64,000 bases of DNA from Pseudonocardia hydrocarbonoxydans (GTDB lineage: Bacteria; Actinomycetota; Actinomycetes; Mycobacteriales; Pseudonocardiaceae), in the NCBI RefSeq assembly GCF_006539565.1, contig NZ_BJNG01000003.1, positions 62,001 through 126,000 on the forward strand, in the 5' to 3' direction. The translations under genes were made by a program, and so were the position numbers. Below are positions 25,384-35,403 of this stretch, piece by piece. Position 1 is the first letter of the stretch. Each line of letters opens with the position of its first letter. The notes beneath the pieces were generated by a model. The model was not told where the DNA came from. It did no database searches and was given only the letters and a program-made list of their open reading frames with translations.

Positions 25384-26082
25384 TCAGGGCGCGGGTGGTT
25401 CCGCGCCCCGGCGGGCGATCAGGGCCTCGACCCCGGTGGCCTCGGCGAGCGTGGCCCCCGCCGCCACCGCGGCGAGCCAGTCGGCCTCCCGCCGCGCCAC
25501 CGCGCGGGTCAGCTCCAGCACGGCCCGCAGCTCCCCGCGCGGCACGACCACGAGCCCGCTGGCGTCACCGCGCACCACGTCGCCGGGGTGCACGGCCACG
25601 CCGCCGCACTGCACGGCCACGTTGATCGCGCCGGGGCCCTGGTTGGACCCGGTGGCCGGGTGCGTCCCGCGGGCGAAGGTCGGCAGGCCCAGCTCGTCGA
25701 GGCCCTCGACGTCGCGCACCGCCCCGTCGACGACCAGGCCGGTGCAGCCGCGGTCGCGGATCGTGCGGCCCACGATGTCGCCGATGACGGCGGCGTCCTC
25801 GCGGCCCCCGCCGTCGATGACGAGGACGTCGCCGTCGCCGACCAGGTCGGGTGCCTTGAGCACGAACAGGATGTCGCCGGGCTTCGTCCAGACCGTCACC
25901 GCGGGCCCGCAGAACTCCGGGCCGCCCGCGACGCGGCGCAGCGGCGGCCCGACGACCCCGACCGGGCCGCCGCAGTCGGCGATCTGCGTGGTGGAGAACG
26001 CGCGCAGCGCGGCGACGTCGGCCGGGTCCGGCCGCTCCACCGACTCCTGCACGGTCCACTGCCGGGCGTGCGACCTGCTCAT
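25384..26082 (-). CDS. RraA / HMG aldolase family protein
   Basis: 232 residues of the RraA-like fold. Members are class II 4-hydroxy-4-methyl-2-oxoglutarate aldolases or oxaloacetate decarboxylases, or RNase E inhibitors. Family motifs are STTQIADCGG, VIDGGGREDAAVIGDI (the G-G-x(8)-G-D-type metal site), LVVDGAVRDVEGL (with the substrate Arg-Asp) and GVAVHPGDVVRGDASGLVVVP. Because it overlaps the upstream VOC-hydrolase gene by 4 bases (ATGA), I favour a catabolic lyase in aromatic or lactone breakdown over RNase control. Confidence 0.85.
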   Translation of the reverse strand: MSRSHARQWTVQESVERPDPADVAALRAFSTTQIADCGGPVGVVGPPLRRVAGGPEFCGPAVTVWTKPGDILFVLKAPDLVGDGDVLVIDGGGREDAAVIGDIVGRTIRDRGCTGLVVDGAVRDVEGLDELGLPTFARGTHPATGSNQGPGAINVAVQCGGVAVHPGDVVRGDASGLVVVPRGELRAVLELTRAVARREADWLAAVAAGATLAEATGVEALIARRGAEPPAP

Positions 26083-27332
26083 CGCTCTCCCTCGCCGCTC
26101 ACGACGCGCTCGAGTACGGCGGCGGCGAACTGCGGCGCCGCCTCCAGCGGGACGAAGTGGCCGACGCCGTCGAGGTGCCGGAGCTCGGCGGCGGAGAAGA
26201 AGTCGTCCAGGCGGTCGGACCACTCGTGCGGGAACAGCGGGTCGTGCTCGGGCCACAGGACCGTCGTCGGCACGGCCAGGCGGTCGCCGGGGTCCGGCGC
26301 CCGCTCGACGACCGAGCGCGCGACCATCCCGGCGCCCGCCCGGTACCAGTTGACCGACGCCGTGAACGCCCCCGGCCGGCCGTAGCCGGCCGCGAGCCGG
26401 TCGAGCTCGGCGGGATCGGGGGAGTGGTCGGGGCCCGACCAGTGCGACCAGATGTGCTGCAGGTAGGCGCGGACGGCGACCGGGTCGCCGTCGAGCAGCT
26501 GCTCGACGAGCGGGAGCTGGTGGAAGGCCTGGTACCAGAACTCCCGCTGCGCGTCGGGCGACAGCACGCGTGTGCCCGCGCCCGGCGTCGGAGGGGAAAT
26601 CACCAGCGAGCGGACGAGGTCGGGCCGGGTCGCGGCGAGCTCCTGCGCCACCCGCGATCCCACGTCGTAACCGGCGACGACGACGGGGCCGGTCCCCAGC
26701 TCCTCGATCAGCCCGGCGACGCTGCGGGCCTGGCCGCCCGCGGCGTAGGCGGCGGGTTCGGCGCCGGCCGGGCGCCCGGTGTCGCCGAACCCGCGCAGGT
26801 CGGGCACCACGACCCGGCAGGACCCGGCCAGCCGGCCCACGACGTCGCGGAAGTCGTGGCGGTCGCCGGGCCAGCCGTGCAGCAGGACGACGGTCCCCCC
26901 GGGCCCGGGGTGGTCGTCGTAGGCCAGCCGGAACCCCTCAACGGGCGCGGCGAGCGTCCCGCCGCCGGCCGCCGGCGGGTAGTTGCGCAGCTCGACCCCG
27001 TTGCCGTCGGGATCGCGCAGGTAGATCCCGGTGCCCTGACCGCGGGCGCCGAACAGGCTCCGCGGTGCGGCGACGCCGTGCTCCGCGGCGAGCGCGTCGA
27101 GGTCGGCGTCCACGACCAGCGCCATGTGCTCGACGTTGGTGCCGGTGCGCTCGCCCGCCTGCACGTCGACGATCGTCGTGGCGCTGACCCGCAGCGACGC
27201 GAACGGCACCTCCCCGGCCCGCCATCGCTCCAGCCGCAGCGGCTCCAGCCCGAGCACGTCGACGTACCAGGCGATCAGCCGTTCGGGATCGGGGGAGACG
27301 AGCACGAGATGATCGAGTCCGGTGACGCGCAT
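26079..27332 (-). CDS. VOC domain fused to epoxide-hydrolase-type alpha/beta hydrolase
   Basis: 417 residues, two enzymes in one chain. Residues 1-125 are a VOC/glyoxalase domain (MRVTGLDHLVLVSPDPERLI; GTGIYLRDPDGNGVELRNYP). Residues about 130-415 are an alpha/beta hydrolase with oxyanion motif LLHGWPGDRHDF, nucleophile elbow AGYDVGSRVA in which Asp replaces the usual Ser, and closing GVGHFVPLEAAP with the catalytic His. An Asp nucleophile points to epoxide hydrolase or dehalogenase chemistry. It is translationally coupled to the RraA gene, suggesting a small catabolic operon. Confidence 0.88.
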   Translation of the reverse strand: MRVTGLDHLVLVSPDPERLIAWYVDVLGLEPLRLERWRAGEVPFASLRVSATTIVDVQAGERTGTNVEHMALVVDADLDALAAEHGVAAPRSLFGARGQGTGIYLRDPDGNGVELRNYPPAAGGGTLAAPVEGFRLAYDDHPGPGGTVVLLHGWPGDRHDFRDVVGRLAGSCRVVVPDLRGFGDTGRPAGAEPAAYAAGGQARSVAGLIEELGTGPVVVAGYDVGSRVAQELAATRPDLVRSLVISPPTPGAGTRVLSPDAQREFWYQAFHQLPLVEQLLDGDPVAVRAYLQHIWSHWSGPDHSPDPAELDRLAAGYGRPGAFTASVNWYRAGAGMVARSVVERAPDPGDRLAVPTTVLWPEHDPLFPHEWSDRLDDFFSAAELRHLDGVGHFVPLEAAPQFAAAVLERVVSGEGER

Positions 27333-27409
27333 GCCCTCGTTCTACCGGTCCGCCGCCCCCGGCGGCACCTCCGCGTTCGGGGCGTTCGGGCAGCGCGCCC
27401 GCGGAGACC

Positions 27410-28942
27410 CTAGGGAAGGAACGGGCGGTCGCGCCCGGTCCAGTTCTCCTCGCGGCGGCGGTAGACCTCGATCGGCTCCTTGGCCACCCGGAACGTGTAG
27501 TGGCCCGCCTCCTCGACCACCTCGCCGTCGGTGGCGAGCATGCCCGGCACCGCCAGCTCGACGTCGAACTCGGGGACCTCGCGCTGCCCGTAGACGCGGC
27601 TGTGGCCCAGTGCGCCGAGCAGCAGGGACGCGACGGCCCGCAGCCGGGAGAAGCGGACGTCGGCCCGCAGCCAGCGGACGTCGAGCAGGCCGGAGTCGAG
27701 CGTGGGCCGCCACGCCGGGACCATGCCGCGCGGGTGGTAGGGCCCGTTGCCGACGAACAGGAACCACACCGTCGTCCAGCGCCCCTCGATGCGGACGGCC
27801 ACCGGCTCGGCCCGGCTCAGCACCACGACGAGTGCCGCCGCGAACGCGGGCCACTTGCCCCACCGCGGCTGCCACTGCTCGCGCAGCCGCACCAGGTCGG
27901 GGTAGGAGCCCAGGCTCGCGGTGTTGAGGAAGTAGCGGACGCGGACCACGGCGTCGGACTCCGGGCCGGGGTGCACCTCCACCAGGGCCAGGTCGACGGC
28001 CACGGCCTCGCCCGCGGTGGTGGCGTCGACGGCCTCCTGCAGGTCGTAGACGCCGACGTCGCGGGCGAAGTGGTTGAGCGTGCCGGTCGGGACCACCACC
28101 AGCGGCAGCCTGCGCCGCCCCGCGACGGCCGCCGCGGCCGCGACGGTGCCGTCGCCGCCCGCGACGCCGATGGCCAGCGCACGGTCGCCCACGGCCTCCA
28201 CGGCCTCCACGGCCTCGTCGAGCTGCTCGTCGAGGTCGCGGTCGGGTGCCGCGCGGACGACCACGGCGCGTGGGAAGGCGGTCTCCAGGTCGTCGGCCGG
28301 GTCGTGCTCGGGATCGCCCGAGCGCTGGTTGGACACCATCACCAGGCCCTCGCCGTCGTGCAGGACCGGCACGGTGTCGAGCGGGCGGGCGCGGGCCTCG
28401 TCGGTGAGCCGCACCGGCCACCAGCGCCGCGACAGCCAGGCGAGCCCGGTGCCCAGTGCGGCGCCCGCGACGACGTCGGAGGCCCAGTGCACGCCGACGT
28501 GCACCCGCGAGTAGGCGACGGTCGCGGCCAGCGGCGCCACGGCCAGCCCGAGCCGCGGGCTCTCCATCGCCACCGCGGTGGCGAACGCCGCCGCCGAGGC
28601 CGCGTGCCCCGACGGGAACGACGACGACGTCGGCGGGTCGGCGAGCTTCTGGTAGGCGGGCAGCTCGGAGGCGGCCGGACGCCGGCGCGGCAGCAGCGGC
28701 TTGAGCACCGCGTTCGCCGACGTGCTGGCGGCGGCGATCGCGAAGACCCCGCGCAGTGCGGCCTTGCGGCTCGACCCCCGCCGCGCGGCGAGGACCGCGG
28801 CGATCCCGAGCCACAGGACGCTGTGGTTCGCCGCCGTCGACAGCGTCTTCAACGCCCCGTCCGCCGCGCTCGGCGGGATCTCCGACACCGCCCGGGAGAT
28901 CGCCCGGTCCACGTCGCTGACACCCTTCGCCCGCCTGATCAC
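27410..28942 (-). CDS. bifunctional PAP2 phosphatase / diacylglycerol kinase-like protein
   Basis: 510 residues. Residues about 20-170 are a PAP2 lipid phosphatase with the three motifs [14 protein letters not shown] and SRVHVGVHW embedded in membrane helices. Residues about 200-500 are a DAGK/YegS-like lipid kinase domain with [15 protein letters not shown] and [12 protein letters not shown]. The fusion is common in actinobacteria and probably acts on phosphatidic acid or undecaprenyl phosphates at the membrane. Start GTG at 28942; a later in-frame GTG (VSDVDRA) is possible. It is divergent from pafA. Confidence 0.9.
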   Translation of the reverse strand: MIRRAKGVSDVDRAISRAVSEIPPSAADGALKTLSTAANHSVLWLGIAAVLAARRGSSRKAALRGVFAIAAASTSANAVLKPLLPRRRPAASELPAYQKLADPPTSSSFPSGHAASAAAFATAVAMESPRLGLAVAPLAATVAYSRVHVGVHWASDVVAGAALGTGLAWLSRRWWPVRLTDEARARPLDTVPVLHDGEGLVMVSNQRSGDPEHDPADDLETAFPRAVVVRAAPDRDLDEQLDEAVEAVEAVGDRALAIGVAGGDGTVAAAAAVAGRRRLPLVVVPTGTLNHFARDVGVYDLQEAVDATTAGEAVAVDLALVEVHPGPESDAVVRVRYFLNTASLGSYPDLVRLREQWQPRWGKWPAFAAALVVVLSRAEPVAVRIEGRWTTVWFLFVGNGPYHPRGMVPAWRPTLDSGLLDVRWLRADVRFSRLRAVASLLLGALGHSRVYGQREVPEFDVELAVPGMLATDGEVVEEAGHYTFRVAKEPIEVYRRREENWTGRDRPFLP

Positions 28943-29045
28943 CCCCCGACCCTACGGGCGCCGCGGCCCGCGCACGGGACGGGTGACGGGTCGCCGCTCC
29001 CGGAAACCGTCCGTCACATCCGTCACGGATCGGGGTTCGTCCGCC

Positions 29046-29051
29046 TACGCT
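29046..29051 (+). promoter_or_regulatory. leaderless-type -10 box (TACGCT) for pafA
   Basis: TACGCT fits TANNNT and ends 6 bases before the pafA ATG, so transcripts probably begin at or next to the start codon. A direct repeat TCCGTCAC occurs twice just upstream (about 29011-29027). Confidence 0.5.
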
Positions 29052-29057
29052 GTGGGG

Positions 29058-30419
29058 ATGCAGCGGCGGATCTACGGTGTGGAGACCGAGTTCGGGGTCA
29101 CCTGCACCTTCCACGGCCAGCGGCGTCTCTCCCCGGACGAGGTGGCGCGGTACCTCTTCCGCCGCGTCGTCTCCTGGGGGCGCTCGTCGAACGTCTTCCT
29201 GCGCAACGGCGCGCGGCTCTACCTCGATGTCGGCTCGCACCCCGAGTACGCCACGGCCGAGTGCGACTCGTTGGCCCAGCTCGTCAGCCACGACAAGGCG
29301 GGGGAGCGGATACTGGAGGACCTCCTCGTCGACGCCGAGCGCCGGCTGATCGACGAGGGCATCGGCGGTGACATCTACCTGTTCAAGAACAACACCGACT
29401 CGGCGGGCAACTCCTACGGCTGCCACGAGAACTACCTCGTCGCTCGGGCCGGTGAGTTCAGCCGCATCGCCGACGTGCTGCTGCCCTTCCTCGTCACCCG
29501 CCAGCTGATCTGCGGCGCGGGCAAGGTGCTGCAGACCCCGCGCGGGGCCGTGTACTGCCTGAGCCAGCGCGCCGAGCACATCTGGGAGGGCGTCTCGAGC
29601 GCCACCACGCGCTCGCGCCCGATCATCAACACCCGCGACGAGCCGCACGCCGACGCCGAGCGGTACCGGCGCCTGCACGTCATCGTGGGCGACTCCAACA
29701 TGTCCGAGACCACCACGATGCTCAAGGTCGGCTCGGCCACGCTGGTGCTGGAGATGATCGAGGCGGGCGTCCAGTTCCGGGACTTCACCCTCGACAACCC
29801 GATCCGCGCCATCCGCGAGATCAGCCACGACCTCACCGGGCGGCGCACCGTCCGGCTCGCCGGGGGCCGTGAGGCCAGCGCGCTGCACATCCAGCGCGAG
29901 TACCACGCCCGCGCCGTCGAGCACCTGGCCTCCCGCGGCAGCGAGGACCCGTCGATGACGCGCGTGGTCGAGCTGTGGGGCCGCACCCTCGACGCCGTGG
30001 AGGGCCAGAACCTGTCGCTGATCGACCGGGAGATCGACTGGGCCATCAAGCACCGGCTCGTCGAGCGCTACCGGCTGCGCCACGACCTCGACATGGCCAG
30101 CGCGCGGGTCGCCCAGCTCGACCTCGCCTACCACGACATCCGGCGCGGCCGCGGGCTGTTCGACCTGCTGCAGCGCAAGGGGATGGTCGAGCGCGTCACC
30201 GACGACGGGGAGATCGAGGCGGCCAAGGACACGCCCCCGCAGACCACCCGGGCCAAGCTCCGCGGCGACTTCATCGCCGCCGCCCAGGCCGCGGGCCGCG
30301 ACTTCACCGTCGACTGGGTGCACCTCAAGCTCAACGACCAGGCCCAGCGCACCGTGCTGTGCAAGGACCCGTTCCGCTCGGTCGACGAGCGGGTCGACCG
30401 GCTGATCGCGTCGCTGTAG
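29058..30419 (+). CDS. pafA: Pup-protein ligase
   Basis: PafA activates Pup's terminal Glu with ATP and attaches it to substrate lysines. The 453-residue glutamine-synthetase fold begins [16 protein letters not shown] (Glu9, Glu11 bind Mg). Asp57 in [13 protein letters not shown] corresponds by position to the catalytic Asp of PafA. Other shared motifs are [19 protein letters not shown] and [19 protein letters not shown]. It lacks the extra loop that marks Dop. Length fits M. tuberculosis (452). It lies 3.7 kb after prcA, separated by the RraA and lipid genes. Confidence 0.98.
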   Translation: MQRRIYGVETEFGVTCTFHGQRRLSPDEVARYLFRRVVSWGRSSNVFLRNGARLYLDVGSHPEYATAECDSLAQLVSHDKAGERILEDLLVDAERRLIDEGIGGDIYLFKNNTDSAGNSYGCHENYLVARAGEFSRIADVLLPFLVTRQLICGAGKVLQTPRGAVYCLSQRAEHIWEGVSSATTRSRPIINTRDEPHADAERYRRLHVIVGDSNMSETTTMLKVGSATLVLEMIEAGVQFRDFTLDNPIRAIREISHDLTGRRTVRLAGGREASALHIQREYHARAVEHLASRGSEDPSMTRVVELWGRTLDAVEGQNLSLIDREIDWAIKHRLVERYRLRHDLDMASARVAQLDLAYHDIRRGRGLFDLLQRKGMVERVTDDGEIEAAKDTPPQTTRAKLRGDFIAAAQAAGRDFTVDWVHLKLNDQAQRTVLCKDPFRSVDERVDRLIASL

Positions 30420-30473
30420 CCGGCCGCCGCTCCCCGGCCGGGCCGCGGGTCGGGCCGGGGGGCAGGCGGGGGA

Positions 30474-30728
30474 TCAGGCCGGGGGGTCCCCGAGCATCCG
30501 CTGGCGGATCTCGCTGAGGGTGTCCTGCACGTGGGGCGAGGCGACGGTCTCGTCGTTGCGCCCGGGCTCGATGCCGAACGCGCGCAGCAGGGCGGCCGCC
30601 GGGACGGCCGGGTCGCCCGCCTCGCCGAGGACCGGGTGCAGGCCGTGGTCGGACAGGTGGCCGAACACGAGGTTCACCACCGTCCACGGGTTGAACGTCT
30701 CGGTGCCGACCGGCTCCGCACTGCTCAT
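30474..30728 (-). CDS. small hypothetical protein
   Basis: 84 residues, from the ATG giving MSSAEPVG; an in-frame start 19 codons upstream is less likely. The core FNPWTVVNLVFGHLSDHGLHP looks like a conserved actinobacterial small-protein motif, but I do not recognise a family with known function. It lies between pafA and pafB on the opposite strand. Confidence 0.6.
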   Translation of the reverse strand: MSSAEPVGTETFNPWTVVNLVFGHLSDHGLHPVLGEAGDPAVPAAALLRAFGIEPGRNDETVASPHVQDTLSEIRQRMLGDPPA

Positions 30729-30877
30729 GGGGTCCCCTTCGTCGCGGTTCCCGGCGAGCTTTCGCTGCCGTGCCGCCGGGGTCAAGCCGCCCGGCGGCCG
30801 GTGTCGCAGGATGAGACACCGGGCCGGATGCCCCGGTCGGCCACGGGGCGGTGACCTGCGGTCGTACGATGCGGGTC

Positions 30878-31858
30878 GTGTCCTCCTCGCGGGCCGAGCG
30901 GCTGGTCAACCTCGTGCTCTGCCTGCTGTCCACGCGCCAGTTCCTCACCGCGGAGCGGATCAGGTCGATCGTCCCGGGCTACGCCGACGCACCCGGTGAC
31001 GACGCGTTCTTCCGGATGTTCGAGCGCGACAAGGCCGAGCTGCGCGAGCTGGGGGTGCCGCTGGAGACCGGGCGGCGCTCCGGGTTCGACACCGCCGACG
31101 GCTACCGCATCGCCCGCCAGGACTACGAGCTGGGCGAGATCGACCTCGAACCCGACGAGGCCGCCGCCGTCGCGCTGGCCGCGCGGCTGTGGGACTCCCC
31201 GCAGCTCGCCGGGGCCGCCCGCGGCGCGCTGGTGAAGCTGCGGGCCGCCGGGGTGGAGGTCGACGAGGACTCGGGCCGGATCCAGCCGCGGGTCCGCGCG
31301 GGCGACCCGGCGTTCGCCCCGCTGCTCGCCGCCGTGCAGGCCGGGCGGGCGGTCACCTTCGACCACCGCCGCGGCGGGCCGGGCGGGGAGGTGGTGCGCC
31401 GCCACGTCGAGCCGTGGGGCGTGGTGTCCTGGCGGGGCCGCTGGTACCTGGTGGGCCACGACCGCGACCGCGACGACCGCCGCTCGTTCCGGGTGTCCCG
31501 GATCGTGGGGCCGGTCACCGCGACCGGGCCGGCCGGGGCCGTCCGGGTGCCCGAGGGCGTCGACCTGGCCGCGGCGGTCCGGCGCGGCACCGACCTGCCG
31601 CCCGTCACCGGGGTGGCGCGGGTCTGGGCGGCCGCCGGCCGCGCGCAGGGGCTGCGCCGGATGGCCCGCGTGCTCGGCCCGCGCACCCGCGGCGGGCGCG
31701 CCGGCGACGAGCTGGAGATCGACCTGCGCGACCCGGCGACGGTGGCGCGCTGGCTGGCCGGGCACGGCCCCGACGTGGCGGTGCTCGACCCGCCGGAGCT
31801 GGCCGCGCGGGTCAGGGCCGCCTGGGCCGCCGCGGCCGACCCGGTGGGGGCCACGTGA
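30878..31858 (+). CDS. pafB: WYL-domain transcriptional activator PafB
   Basis: 326 residues. PafB with PafC forms the activator of the RecA-independent DNA damage response in mycobacteria. An N-terminal helix-turn-helix (AERLVNLVLCLLSTRQFLTA) is followed by the WYL domain (about 145-225: AVTFDHRRGG, GRWYLVGHDRDRDDRRSFRVSRI), where single-stranded DNA is sensed, and a C-terminal WCX extension. The GTG at 30878 was chosen because it aligns with the mycobacterial N-terminus; an ATG three codons earlier is possible. pafC starts 13 bases after the stop. Confidence 0.95.
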   Translation: MSSSRAERLVNLVLCLLSTRQFLTAERIRSIVPGYADAPGDDAFFRMFERDKAELRELGVPLETGRRSGFDTADGYRIARQDYELGEIDLEPDEAAAVALAARLWDSPQLAGAARGALVKLRAAGVEVDEDSGRIQPRVRAGDPAFAPLLAAVQAGRAVTFDHRRGGPGGEVVRRHVEPWGVVSWRGRWYLVGHDRDRDDRRSFRVSRIVGPVTATGPAGAVRVPEGVDLAAAVRRGTDLPPVTGVARVWAAAGRAQGLRRMARVLGPRTRGGRAGDELEIDLRDPATVARWLAGHGPDVAVLDPPELAARVRAAWAAAADPVGAT

Positions 31859-31871
31859 GCGGGGGAGTGCG

Positions 31872-32846
31872 GTGAGCACCGGCGGCGTCACCGAACGCCT
31901 GCCCCGGCTGCTGTCGCTGGTGCCCTACCTGCTGGCCCGACCGGGGGTGCTGGTCGCCGAGGTCGCCGCGGACTTCGGGGTGACCGAACGGCAGTTGCGC
32001 CGCGACCTGGAGCTGCTGTGGATGTGCGGGCTCCCCGGGTACGGCCCCGGTGACCTCGTCGACCTGTCGTTCGCGGGCGACACCGTCAGCGTCATCGAGG
32101 ACGCGGGGATGCGCCGCCCGCTGCGGCTCACCACCGCCGAGGCCACCGCGCTGCTGGTCGCGCTGCGGACGCTGGGGGAGCAGCCGGGCGTCGTCGACAC
32201 CGGCGCCGTCCGGCGCGCCACCGCGAAGATCGAGCGGGCCGTCGGCGACGCCGGGCTCGCGGGCGTGGCCGTCGACCTGTCCCGTGCGGAGGAGGCCGTC
32301 TCGGCCGCCGTGCGCCGGGCGTTGGAGGACGGGCGGGCGCTGCGGATCGTCTACTACACCGCCGGGCGTGACGCGGTCTCGCAGCGGGTGGTCGACCCGA
32401 TGCGGCTGCTGATCGTCGAGGGGCGCGGCTACCTGGAGGCCTGGTGCCGCCGCGCCGGGGGTGTCCGGCTGTTCCGGCTCGACCGCGTCGAGGACGTGGC
32501 GGTGCTCGACGAACCCGCCGAACCGCCCCCCGACGCCGAGCCCGCCGACGTCTCCGACGGGGCGTTCCGGGCCCGCCCCGAGCATCCCGCCGCGGTGCTG
32601 CTGCTCGAACCGGACGCCCTGTGGGTCTCGGAGTACTACCCGGTCGAGCAGGCGCAGGAGGTCGAGGGCGGACGGTTGCGGGTCGTGCTGCGCTACGCCG
32701 ACCCCGCCTGGCTGGTGCGGATGGTGCTGGGGTTGGGTGGTGGCGCGCGGGTGCTGGATCCCCCGGAGCTGGCCGAGGCCGTCGCCCGGCGGGCCCGTGC
32801 CGCGCTCGCCGCCGCCGACGATCCCGCCGGGGACACGAGGAGCTGA
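31872..32846 (+). CDS. pafC: WYL-domain transcriptional activator PafC
   Basis: 324 residues, paralogue and partner of PafB. N-terminal winged helix (LLARPGVLVAEVAADFGVTE), WYL domain (about 150-210: ALRIVYYTAGRDAVSQRVVD, GRGYLEAWCRRAGGVRLFRLDR) and C-terminal WCX domain. GTG start preceded by GGGGGAG. Operon pafB-pafC-small membrane protein-tatA is tight. Confidence 0.95.
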   Translation: MSTGGVTERLPRLLSLVPYLLARPGVLVAEVAADFGVTERQLRRDLELLWMCGLPGYGPGDLVDLSFAGDTVSVIEDAGMRRPLRLTTAEATALLVALRTLGEQPGVVDTGAVRRATAKIERAVGDAGLAGVAVDLSRAEEAVSAAVRRALEDGRALRIVYYTAGRDAVSQRVVDPMRLLIVEGRGYLEAWCRRAGGVRLFRLDRVEDVAVLDEPAEPPPDAEPADVSDGAFRARPEHPAAVLLLEPDALWVSEYYPVEQAQEVEGGRLRVVLRYADPAWLVRMVLGLGGGARVLDPPELAEAVARRARAALAAADDPAGDTRS

Positions 32847-32848
32847 CC

Positions 32849-33022
32849 ATGGTGCTGCCGCTGGTGATCGCCGGGATCGGGGTGCTGCTGCTGATCGTCG
32901 TACTGGTCGCGGTGCTGCCGCGGCTCCCGCGCCTGACGCGGGCCGCCGCCGAGCTGCGCGACGGGCTGGCCCGGGGACGGTCCGCGCTCCCGGCCGTGCG
33001 CCGGCGCGGTCACACAACGTAA
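32849..33022 (+). CDS. small single-span membrane protein
   Basis: 57 residues beginning 2 bases after the pafC stop, with ACGAGGAG upstream. Residues 2-25 are one strongly hydrophobic helix, then a basic amphipathic tail with many Arg. The layout resembles TatA/B-like or holin-like small proteins, yet it lacks the TatA Phe-Gly hinge seen in the next gene. Between pafC and tatA, it may be an extra membrane component or an uncharacterised small protein. Confidence 0.65.
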   Translation: MVLPLVIAGIGVLLLIVVLVAVLPRLPRLTRAAAELRDGLARGRSALPAVRRRGHTT

Positions 33023-33098
33023 CTGCTACCGCCACGGAGTGTCCCGGGACGGGTGCGTAGACTGCGAGGCGCACTGCTCACGACGGAAGGACGACGCC

Positions 33099-33398
33099 AT
33101 GCCGAGCCTCGGCGGCTGGGAATTCGTGATCCTGATCGGCGTACTGGTGCTGGTCTTCGGCGCCAAGCGACTGCCGGACATGGCCCGCTCGATCGGGCAG
33201 TCCGCGCGCGTGTTCAAGGGCGAGATGAAGGGCATGAAGAGCGACGGCAAGGACGACGCCGACGCCGACGTCCCGCCGCCGGCCGCGCCCCCCGCGGCGC
33301 CCGCCCCGCTCCCGCCCGCGGCCGAGACCCCGGCCGCACCCCCCGCGCAGCAGCCCACCCCCGCCACCGGGCAGGGCCACTCCTCCACCCCCCAGTAG
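33099..33398 (+). CDS. tatA: twin-arginine translocase subunit TatA
   Basis: 99 residues. TatA oligomers form the pathway for folded proteins across the membrane. An N-terminal membrane helix (WEFVILIGVLVLVFGAKRLPD) contains the hinge FGAKRLP, then an amphipathic helix (ARSIGQSARVFKGEMKGM) and a Pro/Ala-rich tail. ATG start; an upstream in-frame start lacks support. tatC follows 9 bases after the stop. Confidence 0.95.
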   Translation: MPSLGGWEFVILIGVLVLVFGAKRLPDMARSIGQSARVFKGEMKGMKSDGKDDADADVPPPAAPPAAPAPLPPAAETPAAPPAQQPTPATGQGHSSTPQ

Positions 33399-33407
33399 CC
33401 TGCGGCG

Positions 33408-34454
33408 GTGGCCAGGTTCAGTCTCCGTCGGGCGGGGCGCAGGTCCAAGCGCGCCGACGGCAAGATGCCGCTCGTCGAGCACCTCTATGAGCTCCGCAAC
33501 CGGCTGACCATCGCGCTCATCGCGATCGCGGTCACCACGGTGTTCGGGTACATCTGGTACGGGGTCTCCTTCTTCGGCTTCCCCAGCCTCGGTGACCTGC
33601 TCACCGACCCCTACTGCTCGATCCCCGCGGGGCAGCGGGCGGAGTTCACCACCGACGGGTCGTGCACCCTGCTGGCGACCGGCCCGTTCGACCAGTTCAA
33701 CCTGCGTCTGCGGGTCGGCATCACGGCGGGCTTCGTGCTGGCCTGCCCGGTGTGGCTCTACCAGCTGTGGGGCTTCATCACCCCGGGCCTGTACAACAAG
33801 GAGCGCCGCTACGCGCTCACGTTCGTCTCCGTCGCGGCGGTCCTGTTCGTCGCCGGCGCGGTGCTCGCCTACTTCGTGGTCTCCGAGGGACTGGCGTTCC
33901 TGCTCGCCATCGGTGACGGCGTGCAGACCACCGCCCTGTCGGGTGCGCAGTACTTCGACTTCGTCATCGCCCTGCTGCTGATCTTCGGCGTGAGCTTCGA
34001 GATCCCGTTGCTGGTCGTCATGCTCAACATCGCGGGCGTCATCACCTACGAGCAGCTCCGCTCGTCGCGCCGGGGCCTGATCTTCGGCCTGTTCGTGTTC
34101 GCCGCGATCGCCACCCCCGGCCAGGACCCGGTCTCGATGATCGCCCTGGCGCTGGGCCTGGTGATCCTGTTCGAGGTCGCCATCCAGGTGGCCCGCTTCA
34201 ACGACCGGCGCCGGGCCAAGCGGCGCGCGGCCGAGGGCTGGGACGACTGGGACCCCGACGCCCCGTCACCGATCGACACCACTCCCAGCCCCATCGACAC
34301 CAGCCCGAGCGCCATCGACCCCACGCCGGCCGTCGATCCCTCGCCCGCGCGGGTCGTCGGCACCGCGGCCGCCCCGGCCGGTGGCACCACGCCCGCCCCG
34401 GCCGAGGGCACCCCGGCCGGCGGCGTGCCGGCCCGCCTGGACGACGTCACCTGA
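33408..34454 (+). CDS. tatC: twin-arginine translocase subunit TatC
   Basis: 348 residues; TatC is the receptor for twin-arginine signal peptides. Six membrane helices are visible; the cytosolic N-terminal HLYELRNRL and the second-loop region with [12 protein letters not shown] hold the conserved Glu residues that bind the signal. The C-terminal about 70 residues are a hydrophilic tail with SPIDTTP-like repeats. GTG start. Its 3' end overlaps the convergent nitrilase by 8 bases. Confidence 0.95.
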   Translation: MARFSLRRAGRRSKRADGKMPLVEHLYELRNRLTIALIAIAVTTVFGYIWYGVSFFGFPSLGDLLTDPYCSIPAGQRAEFTTDGSCTLLATGPFDQFNLRLRVGITAGFVLACPVWLYQLWGFITPGLYNKERRYALTFVSVAAVLFVAGAVLAYFVVSEGLAFLLAIGDGVQTTALSGAQYFDFVIALLLIFGVSFEIPLLVVMLNIAGVITYEQLRSSRRGLIFGLFVFAAIATPGQDPVSMIALALGLVILFEVAIQVARFNDRRRAKRRAAEGWDDWDPDAPSPIDTTPSPIDTSPSAIDPTPAVDPSPARVVGTAAAPAGGTTPAPAEGTPAGGVPARLDDVT

Positions 34455-35403
34455 CGGTCGGCCCGGCCCCCGTCCCCGGGGCCGGGCCCCGGAAGGTCGC
34501 GGGGCCCCGGGCCGCCGTGTCGACGGTGAGCGAGAAGACGTCGTGGCGGGCGTAGTGCCCGACGGGGTCGAACTGCCGCCGTGCGTTCCGGGCCTCGGTG
34601 ACGTCGATGTCGGCGTAGAGGATCCCCTCCTCGCCGTGCAGCGGCCCGGCCAGCACGGTGCCGTCCGGGCCGACGATGGCGGTGCCCCCGCGCGAGAGGT
34701 GGTCCTCCGCGCCGCCGTAGAGCTCGTCGCGCCCGGGCAGCCACGACGGCACGTCGCAGCCGCGCAGGTAGGAGTTGGTGCCCACGACGAACACCCGGCC
34801 CTCCTTCGCGATGTGGCGCAGGGTCGCGAGCCAGCAGTCGCTGGTGTCCCAGGTGGGGGCCAGGTGCACGTCCAGGCCCCGGGCGTAGAGCGCCGCCCGC
34901 GCGAGCGGCATGTAGTTCTCCCAGCAGATCAGGCCGCCGAGCCTGCCGAACGCCGTGTCGAGCACGGTGAGCGTCGACCCGTCACCGTGCCCCCACACCG
35001 TGCGCTCCCCGCCGGTGGCCACCAGCTTGCGGTGCGTGCCGGCCGGTGCGCCGTCGGGGGAGAAGTAGAGCAGCGTGTTGTAGAGCGTCCCGCCGCTGCG
35101 CTCGGTGACCCCGACCGTCACCCAGGCCTGCGCCGCCCGGGCCGCCTCCCCGATCCGGTCGGTCGCCGCCGAGGGCACCTCCACGGCCTCCCGGGCCAGC
35201 GCCTCGTAGTACGGGCCGTCCGACCACGCCGGCGTGCGCCAGACCCAGTCCGGGTAGGCCGGCACGAACGACTCCGGGAAGGCCACCAGCCCGGCCCCCT
35301 CCGCGGCGGCCTTCGCGGTGAGCTCGACGACCTTCTCCACCGTGGCGTCGCGGTCGAGGAAGACCGGGGTGGCCTGCACGGCGGCCACCCGGACCCGGCT
35401 CAC
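34447..35403 (-). CDS. nitrilase-family carbon-nitrogen hydrolase
   Basis: 318 residues with the Glu44-Lys126-Cys160 triad ([30 protein letters not shown]). The WENYMPLAR context is that of true nitrilases, which turn nitriles into acids, rather than of amidases. The GTG start overlaps the methyltransferase stop (GTGA), so the two genes are translated together. Substrate class (aliphatic or aromatic) is not resolved. Confidence 0.9.
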   Translation of the reverse strand: MSRVRVAAVQATPVFLDRDATVEKVVELTAKAAAEGAGLVAFPESFVPAYPDWVWRTPAWSDGPYYEALAREAVEVPSAATDRIGEAARAAQAWVTVGVTERSGGTLYNTLLYFSPDGAPAGTHRKLVATGGERTVWGHGDGSTLTVLDTAFGRLGGLICWENYMPLARAALYARGLDVHLAPTWDTSDCWLATLRHIAKEGRVFVVGTNSYLRGCDVPSWLPGRDELYGGAEDHLSRGGTAIVGPDGTVLAGPLHGEEGILYADIDVTEARNARRQFDPVGHYARHDVFSLTVDTAARGPATFRGPAPGTGAGPTVR

